A stretch of DNA of 64,000 bases from the NCBI GenBank assembly GCA_030248225.1, contig JASANE010011716.1, positions 1 to 64,000 of the forward strand, read 5' to 3'. The translations under genes were made by a program, and so were the position numbers. Positions within the stretch are counted from its first letter, which is position 1; every line of letters starts with the position of its first letter. The stretch is from Trileptium ribeirensis. Taxonomy: Eukaryota > Nematoda > Enoplea > Enoplida > Thoracostomopsidae. Below the pieces are notes generated by a model, which saw only the letters and a program-made list of their open reading frames with translations, was not told where the DNA came from and did not search any database. Shown in pieces: positions 11,451 to 21,054 of this stretch.

Positions 11451-13370
11451 GTAACATCAAACGCTTCAAAAGTAAGTTCAAAATGCTTTTATACTTTGAC
11501 ACAATGCAACGCTAGCTAGTTCGTTACCTCGCGGTTACCTATAATTGTTCATCGGTACTCGATAATCGATATTATTTAAGACGTCGTATATAGTCATTAG
11601 GGCGCACGATGGCGTGCTTCCAAAGGCTTTGAGTATAATGATGCTGTCAGAATCGGTTCTTAAGTTTATTATAATAACGAAACTATATGCGGCTCAGGCA
11701 ATGTGTGAGTGAGTATATATACTCCAACTGCTCTGAGTTTTTGTCAATTCCTAAACTCATGCTACATATCTAGCAAACTATGTAATAGCGTGAATGTGCT
11801 TTCGATAAGTAATAACAAACGGCTCTAAAGTTTACATGCGAACGATGCACACGTAGCGTGAACTAAAAAGCAACTAATCTCATTTACCTTCCAAACCTAC
11901 GAACTATATAATATACTAAAGATAAAAGTTTTTTCTTCAATATTTGATATTGATTGTCATGGATGCATATAAATTATCTATGTTACGCCGTAAATTAATT
12001 AGTATATATTAAAATTTTATTTAGTATGTACTACAATTTAATACTAACTTGATCATACAACGTAAGTGAAATAAAGGCATTTCCATAACGAACATATCGA
12101 CGATTATCAATTTATTGTACGTATTTCAAAAATATATATTTATATTCGCAAAAATTGTAGACAAAATGTTTTTAACAATACTTATGTTTTGCGTTTTAAT
12201 GCTCAAATGAGCAATGAAAATAATAAGTGTGTAATTTTAGTCTTTTTGATGAAGATTTGTTGCGAGCCGTAGCATATATCCTAATGATGGCTCATTTTTC
12301 CACAGAAATAAGCATAATAATAACCCTTTAATTCATACATGCTCAGTATGGGAAGAGTCCCACCCCCACCCCTCCCACTGAAGGGGCGGCTGTTCCGTAG
12401 GGACATCGGTCCACGTGCACGTTTGTTTTAAATGTTGAGCCAAGCAGTTGATGGTCCATTTTTAAGGAAACAAAATGAACAAGAACAGTGTATTTCACGA
12501 TTGAGGCGGTTTATTGCACGATTCGGGTATTGCTTTGTAGGGCTGAGACCATGCCCTGCCGCATGTGCCTTCGTGGTTAACTTACCTTGTCGAAAAAATA
12601 TTCTACAGCAGAACGCTATTGTTAAATCGGAAATGGACCAAGACGTTGTAAAACTATTAAAAAGATTCGTTTGTTTTCAATCCGATGTATTAACTGCACA
12701 AAATCCTGAAGCAGTTTCAATTTTAACAACTTAACTCAGACGGTACTTGTTTTATTAAAAAAATTTAATATATTCTGGCCAAAACTGCTACATTATTGGA
12801 GTTTAACAGTGCTATATACAGGTGTAGACAGTGAAAACTGTAGAGAGCGAGCATATCTTCTGGCATGATAATTCCACGGCGCCACTCATTGCGATTCTGT
12901 AATATATTTGAAACTAGCGATGTGCTTTCACGATAATTTATCTCACATCGGCCACTAAGTTACACACAAGGGCAGGTCTCCCTGAGTTGCTCAAGTTTCG
13001 TTAATAATATTTACGTATTTTTACAAGCATCTATGTATACATTACAAATAGCATATTTAAACTGTAACCTATCCATGGCAAAAATGTTGCTAAACTAAAA
13101 ACATTCTAACCGAACAGCATAACTGATACAGCATTTGTGCCGAGATAGATGTGCAAATTTTGAAAATTCCAGAATTCGTCGAATTTAGGTCATGACGACA
13201 TTAACCGTTGGGATACGCATCACGACGACGGCAATTTTAGAAAACACATTTAGGTTTAGTAAATTTGTTTGCCTGGTGTTTGCCAATTTGCTAATATGGA
13301 ACCAGTTTCCAGTAAAGCACTCTTTGCTTTAGGAGAACCTAGGGCTTTCGTGAAATGAATCTGTAGCATA
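11451..13370. other. AT-rich non-coding stretch
   Basis: A C-tract piece lies at 12355-12400. The 100-residue ORF at 12432-12734 (+) shows no recognisable domain and has a noisy composition; I do not call it. Confidence 0.4.
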
Positions 13371-13373
13371 TCA

Positions 13374-13396
13374 CCACGCTACCGTATATGGCGTGG
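13374..13396 (+). ncRNA. Hairpin upstream of tRNA-like unit 1
   Basis: A 6-bp stem CCACGC/GCGTGG plus a T-G pair, with a 9-base loop, ends 18 bases before the tRNA-like sequence. Unit 2 has the same hairpin at the same spacing with one C-G to T-A double change, so pairing is kept. Confidence 0.4.
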
Positions 13397-13414
13397 CTGA
13401 ACACGTTGTGATTG

Positions 13415-13485
13415 GGCCCTGTGGTGTAATGGTACCGCGCTAGTCTTGCAAGCTAGATATCCGGGTTCAAATCCCGGCTGGTCCA
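13415..13485 (+). tRNA. tRNA-Ala(TGC)-like gene, unit 1
   Basis: A 71-base cloverleaf can be drawn. The anticodon stem CTAGT/GCTAG holds loop CTTGCAA (anticodon TGC). The T stem CCGGG/CCCGG has loop TTCAAAT, and the A box is TGGTGTAATGG. The discriminator base is A. The acceptor stem has two mismatches (3-70 and 6-67), and the G3-U70 pair expected of tRNA-Ala is missing. It may be a true but diverged tRNA, or the head of a tRNA-derived repeat. Confidence 0.5.
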
Positions 13486-13614
13486 ATGAATGATCACTCG
13501 TGGATCTTTTCATTTGGTGAACCCGACGTGACCCCTGACCGTAGTTTATTCACACAGCTAGAGCTCAACGCACGCTCGCTCCGCGACTCCGCAGGGGAGT
13601 TATGTAGCATCTCA

Positions 13615-13637
13615 CTACGCTAGCATATATAGCGTAG
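13615..13637 (+). ncRNA. Hairpin upstream of tRNA-like unit 2
   Basis: An 8-bp perfect stem (CTACGCTA/TAGCGTAG) closes a 7-base loop and ends 18 bases before the second tRNA-like sequence. It is the counterpart of the hairpin 241 bases upstream. Confidence 0.4.
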
Positions 13638-13655
13638 CTGAACACGCTGTGATCG

Positions 13656-13726
13656 GGACCTGTGGTGTAATGGTATCGCGCAATGCTTGCAAGCTAGAGG
13701 TCCGGGTTGGAATCCCGGCTGGTCCA
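13656..13726 (+). pseudogene. tRNA-Ala(TGC)-like sequence, unit 2 (decayed)
   Basis: Same length and layout as unit 1, 241 bases downstream. The acceptor stem pairs better (A3-T70), but the anticodon stem is broken at three positions and the T loop reads TTGGAAT, which loses the key C56 and the B box. It is probably not charged or transcribed as a tRNA. Confidence 0.5.
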
Positions 13727-13990
13727 ATGTATGATCGCTCGTGGATACTTTCAAATCTGCGAAATTTCCTAAATATCCATAATAAGGATTTATTTAATGG
13801 TATTGGCATTTCCTTTCGTATTATTGCGCTACAGCGAGATTAATTTCCACCACCAAAAATATATAGCTAAGCTTCCTTTATCCTCATACAAGAATGCAAG
13901 TAAACGGTTGCTTACGTATTATTCTTTGTAATATAGTCTATATAGTGAAAGCCGTGCATACAAATGTCTGAATGCACGGTTAGCTATATA

Positions 13991-14144
13991 ACAAGTTAGT
14001 TGTAGCATAGGTAACAGTGCGTTCAGAGATTTGTACGCACGGTAACTCGTTCAAACTCGTGCTGTCGCACTCGTTTGAACTCGTCACAAACCGTGCGTAC
14101 AAATCTTTGAACGCACTGCTGCCTATGCTACAACTATTACTTGT
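13991..14144. mobile_element. 154-bp foldback element
   Basis: Nearly the whole block is one inverted repeat: an arm starting AGTTGTAGCATAGG at 13998 pairs with CCTATGCTACAACT ending at 14135, and pairing goes on through the centre with few bulges. Outer bases 13991-13997 and 14136-14144 pair with a 2-base gap. A smaller hairpin (CCGTGCAT/ATGCACGG) lies just upstream. Confidence 0.7.
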
Positions 14145-16213
14145 AACAACAGTGTTATTCAAACTTTTCATCATATTACTTACGGAGAATTAATATTTGA
14201 TGTGACCTAGGGTTTCCAAATCAAAGATTGCTACGCTTGTTGCAACTGAACAAGCATGTTTGTAACCTAAAAATTGATTATCGAATGTATAATGTTTATT
14301 ATTAACGTTTATGTCATCTTAATCGTAAGAATAACGATAGTGTGTTTACTAGTTCAATTATGAAAATACCCGTCCAGAGGTCATATAAATAAATTTCTAA
14401 TCATGTTTCTCTTTATTACAACCATGTTGCTGTTACCGTTTGATGTATAGATGTACGTTGTATTTTATTTTCGTGTCAGGAAATAGAATTATGTTTGTAT
14501 CTAGTTTAATTTACTAAATAAAATATATATGCCGTCAATATAAGAGATAAATATAAGTGACAGAATAATAGTTCGTCGTTTGCATCGAGAACTACAGCTT
14601 TAATGTGTATGGAACGGCAGTCTTGTGTTAAATATTAGCAATTCTAAAATTCGAAAGTTAGATTTATGATATAGTTACACGCTTAAAGATCTAAGCAGGA
14701 AATCATTGGCGAAATGTACGGTAAATATTCTGAAGAAGGGCATGCCATTGTAATCACACGTTGAAATTATGCTTTAGTTCAGTGAGGATAGCAGTAGTAA
14801 ACAAACCCACAGTTTTTATTTGGATACTTATTTACAAATTACTGGAGCGGTGTTGTATTTAAGACTTGGATGAAGGATTATATAGAATAAGAAAAATTTG
14901 GCCTTTCATATTTTCTTTGTTTTATTTACAACAAATAAGTGTATTTTATATTTGTAACAGTCGAGTCAGCGCGCCAACGCTTGTGTCATGCGTTACGGCT
15001 ATCATAGCTAGCTCATACTTAGGCAATGGCTTACCGGCGGCCAGGATTACACTGTTTTTAACATAATACTTGTAATCAGGGTTCCTTTGCACTAATGTAA
15101 TATACTACATTTTAGAGTGGAAATAGCTGCCAGGTTTCACACGAATAGTTGAAAAAATCAATTGCATTTTGAAGTCTTGCCGCGGCAAAATTATCTTCAA
15201 CTGTTGAAATCTTTATGTCCAGTTTATAGCTAATAAGACCAGAAGAAAGTAGTGTATATATCAGAAACTGAGTAGGTCTTATAACTGGGGACTCCATTTT
15301 GCGACAAACAGGATAAGTACTGCTTAATTTTATGTTAAAAGCCCTATCGTGAAGAAAAGCAGTTATCCACTGTAAAAGAAGTTTCTGGACTCCTGTACTT
15401 GATAGTTTCTGGAGAAGTTTAAAATGTGAGATCCATCAGGAGCTTTCGAATAACGTCAGCAATATCAACTGACTTGTCATTGTCTGGAGCATATAACCAT
15501 TAATTCACTTACTTATGTTGCTCTGTGCATGTTTATTGTTTTCTGAAACATTTCCGCATTTCCATGCTGCTTTGGACTAAAATATTACCTTTCGAATAAG
15601 ACGCAAATGGTAAGAATGATTACAATATTTTACGACAATTCAAAAACTACAATATTAGACTGTAGCTTAATTGGCCTGATGGGAGCCTTTTTCATACATA
15701 AACGAGGTCTAAAGTCCTAGGTAGGGATAGCGGGATAGGAGGGGGGAGGTCGTTCCAAAGTAGGACTCAAAATTTTTCTTAATTTTTGCAATTTTCCCAC
15801 AAATTTTGCTAATTTTCTTCAATTTTTGTTACGCGTGTGCTGATAAGTGGTTCAAGATTACAGAGGTGATGCATAGGCGTCCAGAGGGGTTACCCTTACG
15901 CATCGGATCACCTAAGCCATATTTAACTACCCATGAAGCTACAAACACCGCACCTACTCGCTATTTCTGCGAGATACCCTGAAAGTTTGAAAATTTCAAC
16001 ACATATGAGCGAATTATTAGGCAAATTAAAAATAATTTTAATAAATGATGAGCAGTTTCGCTATTTGCAAAAATCTAGCCCCTCCGCCACCGGAACTGTC
16101 TACCTCTTTGTTCTGACTTACCTTGAACGCATATGTTGTAACGTGTACCCGTGAATCGCTATATCTCTAGCTAGTTTCTAATAAATTTTGGACCATCAGC
16201 TTTATTAAGAAAC
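14145..16213. other. AT-rich non-coding stretch
   Basis: No gene. About 15720-15830 holds a G-tract piece followed by AATTTT-rich sequence that resembles repeats at 53020-53090 and 58980-59110 in the opposite sense. The rest is featureless. Confidence 0.4.
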
Positions 16214-16358
16214 AGGTTTTAACCCAATTGCATTCAGTTGGACATTGCCTACTGGATGCTTACTTCAGGTTGAAAAATAAAGAAGAGTGCGTACTGGTGC
16301 GTTACACTAGATCCCATCATTTATAACACCGTCCACAAAAATATATATTCATACGATC

Positions 16359-17459
16359 ATGATTCACTCTCCACTAGTTCGACGTCGAAATGCGACCTCG
16401 GTTAACGACGTCGCCATAGAAAACGCCCCTGACGCAGCTGGACCGCAATGCGTTGATTGCCACACCGATGCTGGCGATGACTGCCTAGCATGTGACGAAT
16501 GTGATGGGTGGATCCATTATCGCTGTGCAAAGATCCCTGCCAGCCTAGCAAATAGCATCGATGGACATGACCGCATCCTTGTCCTTTGCGAAAAATGTTT
16601 AACACTCAGTCGCCAACGCCGGGCAACTCGATTGTCGCCTCACGCAACCGAGGGAACTGACAAAACAAACGTGTCGTTGAACAATCAACTAAATGATGGC
16701 CCCAGCCTCGAGCTCCTCCTGAAACTGCAGGAGGATGTTTCCGCCCTTTCCAGCGCCGTCCAAGCCACGGCCAGCGCCGTAAATGCTCTTTCTGATGCTG
16801 CCCCGGCCACTCACGTTTCCAGCAATACGATGCCTGCGCAAAGCACTCCGCCGTCATATGCTGGTATCACAGCCAAACATGCCGGCTCTGGTGGACCCGT
16901 TGTATATACACCAAATATAAGTGAAGACGAGGCCAAACGACGCCGGTGTCTTGTACTCAGTGGTCTACCCGAAACAGGAAACGACCTCGAGGAAGCAACA
17001 AAGATCGTGCATCTGCTGGATCCATCCGCGACTATCGAGCAGGTGTTTCGGATGGGCTTACTTCATCCGCCTTCTCGACATGATAATTCTAACCAGCGTT
17101 CTCCTCGTGGTCCTCGTCTACTCAAACTTCGTATGGCTGCATCGTCCGTCGTTAACTCCGTCTTGAATGAAGCTAAGCAATTACGCAACCATCCACAGTA
17201 CAACCGCATCTTTCTACGACGCTCAATGTCCGACGAAGACCGACGGCGTATTGCCGCATTGCATTTTAAAGCGAACGAACTTAACAGTGAATTAAAGTTA
17301 CATGCCGGAAATCGTGATCGCTACGTCGTAGTGAACGAGAAACTTGTTCTATTCAAGGAATGTACCCTCGAAAACGGACGTTTGGTTAAGGGTAAACATA
17401 ATGCGTTGGACTATACCGTAAAAGCAGTGAACGGGCGGCACATTGTGCATTTAAACTGA
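16359..17459 (+). CDS. LINE ORF1: PHD finger plus RNA-binding ORF1 protein
   Basis: 366 residues. The N-terminus has a C4HC3 PHD pattern: C31, C34, C45, C48, H53, C56, C77, C80. Next comes an Ala/Ser-rich linker with a coiled-coil-like stretch around residues 110-135. The C-terminal half (about 195-355) resembles the RRM and C-terminal fold of LINE ORF1 proteins, with LVLSGLPE and LLKLRM segments. By family it should coat LINE RNA as a ribonucleoprotein. It ends HIVHLN then TGA, where the LN codons form a -1 slippery site. Confidence 0.88.
   Translation: MIHSPLVRRRNATSVNDVAIENAPDAAGPQCVDCHTDAGDDCLACDECDGWIHYRCAKIPASLANSIDGHDRILVLCEKCLTLSRQRRATRLSPHATEGTDKTNVSLNNQLNDGPSLELLLKLQEDVSALSSAVQATASAVNALSDAAPATHVSSNTMPAQSTPPSYAGITAKHAGSGGPVVYTPNISEDEAKRRRCLVLSGLPETGNDLEEATKIVHLLDPSATIEQVFRMGLLHPPSRHDNSNQRSPRGPRLLKLRMAASSVVNSVLNEAKQLRNHPQYNRIFLRRSMSDEDRRRIAALHFKANELNSELKLHAGNRDRYVVVNEKLVLFKECTLENGRLVKGKHNALDYTVKAVNGRHIVHLN
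17450..17456 (+). promoter_or_regulatory. Putative -1 ribosomal frameshift site (U UUA AAC)
   Basis: TTTAAAC lies so that the ORF1 codons are CAT TTA AAC TGA, exactly the X XXY YYZ register. Slipping back one base enters the ORF2 frame, which is open from 17402 through to 20326. No ATG occurs in that frame before the endonuclease core. A weak stem AATGG/CCATT (17462-17466 with 17484-17488) starts 5 bases downstream. Inferred, not tested. Confidence 0.6.
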
Positions 17460-20326
17460 ACAATGGGGTTATTCCGGACAATGCCATTTCTAATTACGAA
17501 CAATCGTCGAGTAACAACATTATTCAGTGCGTATGCTTTAATGCGCGAAGTATTTGCAACAAACTCATTGACATTGAAGCACTTTTGCTATCAGCTAAGT
17601 ATGATGTTTTAGCCATAACAGAAACATGGCTCAATTATACTATCCCGGATTCTATGCTAGTGCCCGACAGTAGCTATCATGTAGTCCGGAAAGATAGAGA
17701 ATACTCTAAAGGAGGTGGTGTTTGCTTGCTTATTAAATCTGGTATTAAATATACTAATGCCAGTACCCTAACTGAAGGGTTAGAGTGCGTTGCTGTAGAT
17801 ATGTTCATCCCGACAAAACATAGATTGATCTGCATATACCGGCCCCCAGTTGTTAATCTAATGTACACAACAAATATGACTAATTTTATTAAGAAAGTAT
17901 GCGATGTCCCGTGGCCGGTAACGATTGTAGGTGACTTTAACTTTCCATATATTGACTGGGGCTCTCAGTCATGGCCGCAAAGTCCTACCTATGATGACTT
18001 TATGAACTGTGTGAACGAAGCGGGTTTGCAGCAACTTGTCACCTTTCCCACAAGAAACAAAAACATTCTCGACTTGGTACTTACAACGTCTGTGCTGAAT
18101 GTTCCTGTGGTAAACTGTGCTGAAACCTTTGCACTTTCGGATCACTTTTCAGTTGCCTTTTCATTAAGTGGAAATTTTACCACTGAAACATCGGAAATCA
18201 ACTTAGGCTTTGACTTCAAAAGAACAAATTTTCAGGGAATCAAAAACTATCTGGCTTCCTTTAATTGGGATGGAATTCTGCACAGTTTTCCCTCAGTTGA
18301 AGACAAGTGGAATTGTTTTTATAACGTATTGTACGATGCATGCCTGAAATATGTTCCACAAAAGTCTTGCAAAAGCGTGGACAGGAAACGTAAATATCCC
18401 ACTTACATCAACCGTCTCATATCGCAAAAAAGCAAAGTTTGGAAAAAATGCAAGCGGTTGGGAAACTTTGACGAATATAAATTGCTTAGTCAACGGTGCT
18501 CTAAAGCTATACTTGCTTTTCGTAAAAAACAAGAACACAAAGTGTTAAATTCAGGTGACCGTAACAAACTCTTTAAATATGTTAATAATCGCTGTTTTTC
18601 AAAAAGCGGTATCAGCGCGTTGAGATCGCACGATGGTACCCTGGAGACAAATGATCAAATTCGCTCCTGCTTATTAGCAGATTCCTTTTCAAAAGTTTTT
18701 GTTGCAGATGACGGGACTATCCCTACTATTAACGATATTTCACGTAGTGTAAACCTATCAATGATCACTTTTTCACCAGCCATTGTTTATGAATATATGG
18801 GAAAGCTAAAAAGCAAGCACAGTCATGCGCCAGATCATTTTTCGCAATTTTTTCTTAAAGAACTACGTGATATTTTATGCTTCCCCTTATCACATATTTT
18901 TGAACAATCTTTTGTTAATGGGACACTTCCAAGTACTTGGCTGTGCGCTGACGTAATTGCTGTTTATAAGAAAGGACCGGCATCCGATCCTACAAACTAT
19001 CGCCCTATTTCCTTGTTGTCAAATTGCTGTAAAATCATGGAATCAATAATCAACAGCGAATTACTTAGACACGTTTCATCAAACAATCTTATATCTAAAC
19101 AGCAGCATGGCTTTATAGCTAAACGGTCAACTTGCACTCAACTTTTAGAATCGGTTAATGACTGGTGTGTATCCATCGACACCGGAAATTATGTAGATGC
19201 GGTCTATATTGATTTCGCCAAAGCTTTCGACACAGTCTCCCATAAGAAATTAATTCATAAGTTATCGGCTTTTGGCATATCAAATCAATTAAAAGCTTGG
19301 TTAAATTCTTTTCTGAAAAATCGAAAATTTCGGGTAAAAGTTAATAATTGTTATTCTCGGTATTACCCTGTTACATCAGGTGTCCCGCAAGGTAGTGTAT
19401 TGGGTCCTTCTTTGTTTTTATTGTATATTAATGATATTGTAAGTGTGTTGCCTAATGTTAACTGTAAGATATTTGCTGATGATGTGAAATTATACATCCA
19501 ATGTCGACCTAATGATTCCCATCGAACTTCTATGTTTTTGCAAGAAGCGCTTTACAACGTGGGAAATTGGGCACATATATGGCAACTTTCGATATCTACA
19601 CCGAAATGTTGTCTGTTACGATTAGGGAATTCAAGAGAGAACATTAAATACACTTTACATGGGGAAACCCTCCCTCTCGTCGCTCACTATAAAGATTTAG
19701 GTGTTATTATTGATAAGTCGCTCAAATGTAATAAACACTGTAAATCAATGTCTAAAAAGGCATATAGGACGATTAATATCTTATTCCGATGTTTTCTTAC
19801 TTCTAATTGTTCAATTCTGCTTCGGGCTTACGAAACCTACGTCCGACCACAATTAGAATATGCGTCGCAAATCTGGTCCCCATGCTATTATGGTGATATT
19901 GATTTGCTTGAACGAGTACAACGTTATTTCACACGCCGCCTGTACAGCCGACTGGGTTGGGCAGAGGCGTCTTACAATGATCGGCTTACAAAATTAAATT
20001 TGGAGTCGCTTGAATTACGTCGGTTACATTCCGACCTTGTTATGATGTATAAAATTTTAAATTATAAAGTTGATGCCTGCCAAGATTTATTTGTATTATC
20101 CGAGGTTTGCCATACTAGGGGTCACTCAAAAAAAGTGGTGAAAAAGAAATTTAAAACAAATACTTTACGGCACGCGTTTTCAGTTCGTGCTATAGACGCG
20201 TGGAATTCATTACCGCAGTTTATTGGGAGCAAACCTCTTATAGACGCCCCTAGCACTAAAGCGTTTAAAAACGGCTTGAAAAAAGTTAATCTAACATCGT
20301 TCTTACATTATGATAGAAACCTATAA
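17456..20326 (+). CDS. LINE ORF2: EEP endonuclease and reverse transcriptase
   Basis: 956 residues if read from the proposed frameshift; no in-frame ATG precedes the endonuclease. The EN domain shows NARSI (17540), ETWL, GDFNF (near 17928) and SDHFS (near 18137). The RT domain shows RPISLLS, DFAKAFDTVSH, GVPQGSVLG and the catalytic FADD (19472-19483). The C-terminal part has the WSPC...VQRYFTRRL segment usual in CR1/Jockey-like elements, and no RNase H. It nicks target DNA and copies the element RNA there. All catalytic motifs seen are intact, and there is no stop or shift over 2.8 kb. Confidence 0.88.
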   Translation: MNNGVIPDNAISNYEQSSSNNIIQCVCFNARSICNKLIDIEALLLSAKYDVLAITETWLNYTIPDSMLVPDSSYHVVRKDREYSKGGGVCLLIKSGIKYTNASTLTEGLECVAVDMFIPTKHRLICIYRPPVVNLMYTTNMTNFIKKVCDVPWPVTIVGDFNFPYIDWGSQSWPQSPTYDDFMNCVNEAGLQQLVTFPTRNKNILDLVLTTSVLNVPVVNCAETFALSDHFSVAFSLSGNFTTETSEINLGFDFKRTNFQGIKNYLASFNWDGILHSFPSVEDKWNCFYNVLYDACLKYVPQKSCKSVDRKRKYPTYINRLISQKSKVWKKCKRLGNFDEYKLLSQRCSKAILAFRKKQEHKVLNSGDRNKLFKYVNNRCFSKSGISALRSHDGTLETNDQIRSCLLADSFSKVFVADDGTIPTINDISRSVNLSMITFSPAIVYEYMGKLKSKHSHAPDHFSQFFLKELRDILCFPLSHIFEQSFVNGTLPSTWLCADVIAVYKKGPASDPTNYRPISLLSNCCKIMESIINSELLRHVSSNNLISKQQHGFIAKRSTCTQLLESVNDWCVSIDTGNYVDAVYIDFAKAFDTVSHKKLIHKLSAFGISNQLKAWLNSFLKNRKFRVKVNNCYSRYYPVTSGVPQGSVLGPSLFLLYINDIVSVLPNVNCKIFADDVKLYIQCRPNDSHRTSMFLQEALYNVGNWAHIWQLSISTPKCCLLRLGNSRENIKYTLHGETLPLVAHYKDLGVIIDKSLKCNKHCKSMSKKAYRTINILFRCFLTSNCSILLRAYETYVRPQLEYASQIWSPCYYGDIDLLERVQRYFTRRLYSRLGWAEASYNDRLTKLNLESLELRRLHSDLVMMYKILNYKVDACQDLFVLSEVCHTRGHSKKVVKKKFKTNTLRHAFSVRAIDAWNSLPQFIGSKPLIDAPSTKAFKNGLKKVNLTSFLHYDRNL

Positions 20327-20428
20327 TCAGCTGTAAGAGGAATAACCCCTTGCTGATTCTCTTTTTATTCAATTGTATACCCTTTTCCTATAATGTATTC
20401 ACTGTGAATTATTATACCATTTGTTCTA

Positions 20429-20493
20429 CCTAACAGACACTTCTGCATACTGTTAGGGGTGTATTTTTGAATAAATTTTTGTTGTTGTTGTTG
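20429..20493 (+). other. LINE 3' end: stem-loop, AATAAA, (GTT)n tail
   Basis: A perfect 8-bp stem CCTAACAG/CTGTTAGG (20429-20436 with 20450-20457) is followed by AATAAA (20470) and GTT repeats (20481-20493). A 3' hairpin plus microsatellite tail is the sort of signal LINE reverse transcriptases recognise. The two other PHD-LINE copies here end in the same AATAAA plus TTG-repeat way. Confidence 0.6.
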
Positions 20494-20849
20494 TTTTTGC
20501 CCGAGTCTCTGAAACAGGGAGTAGGGGAGGCATAAATCAAGCTGAAGGCGCGTGACCCAGGTTCTGGGCACCCCTTCCCCAAAATGTGCGAAATTATGTT
20601 GGATTGATTATTTCCTAACTATGCTTTCCCAAAGAGCTTTATTGCGTGTTTTTATCTGAGCATGCCACAGTTATAAAATCGTGTCCGGGTGTTGTTATTG
20701 CCTGTGTTTTGGTGTTTCCTCTCGTGTTTGTTATTGTATAATATAAAGTACATCTGGTTTTGATTGATTAAGTTCAATGGTTTGGTTTGTTTCGTGCTAC
20801 CTAAATTCAAATCACACACTCTGCCCGAATATGACTCGTAAGGTTAAGG

Positions 20850-21045
20850 TTCCGTTTTATACGGATATACTAAAACGGCTAGTTAATCTTGCATCCGGAA
20901 CTTAAATATGTAATAAGGAAGGTTAGCTTTACTAATCGTTTCACATCGATATAATGAAACTGATAGTTAATCTTGCATGCATGAAAGTAAATATATACCC
21001 TGTAAGGAGCGTTAACTTTACTATGGGCAACTATAATTATAACGA
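20850..21045. repeat. Left part of an interrupted ~88-bp minisatellite
   Basis: Two diverged units around GTTAATCTTGCATCC (20882 and 20964) match the units of the array at 23600-24000. The array is split by LINE and MULE-type sequence. Confidence 0.6.
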
Positions 21046-21054
21046 TTTACTAAA

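Larger units (their letters stand above)
16214..20498 (+). mobile_element. Full-length CR1-like LINE with PHD-finger ORF1
   Basis: The 5' edge is set by a 5'-UTR block starting AGGTTTTAACCC that is shared with the minus-strand relative ending near 38972. The 3' edge is an AATAAA followed by (GTT)n at 20470-20493. Both ORFs are open end to end: an RNA-binding type ORF1 and an endonuclease plus reverse transcriptase ORF2. I find no clear target duplication. Intact frames suggest a young, perhaps still active, copy. Confidence 0.9.

Noticed and set aside
12432..12734. 100-residue ORF
   Set aside because: No domain, no splice context, and a length within chance for this composition.
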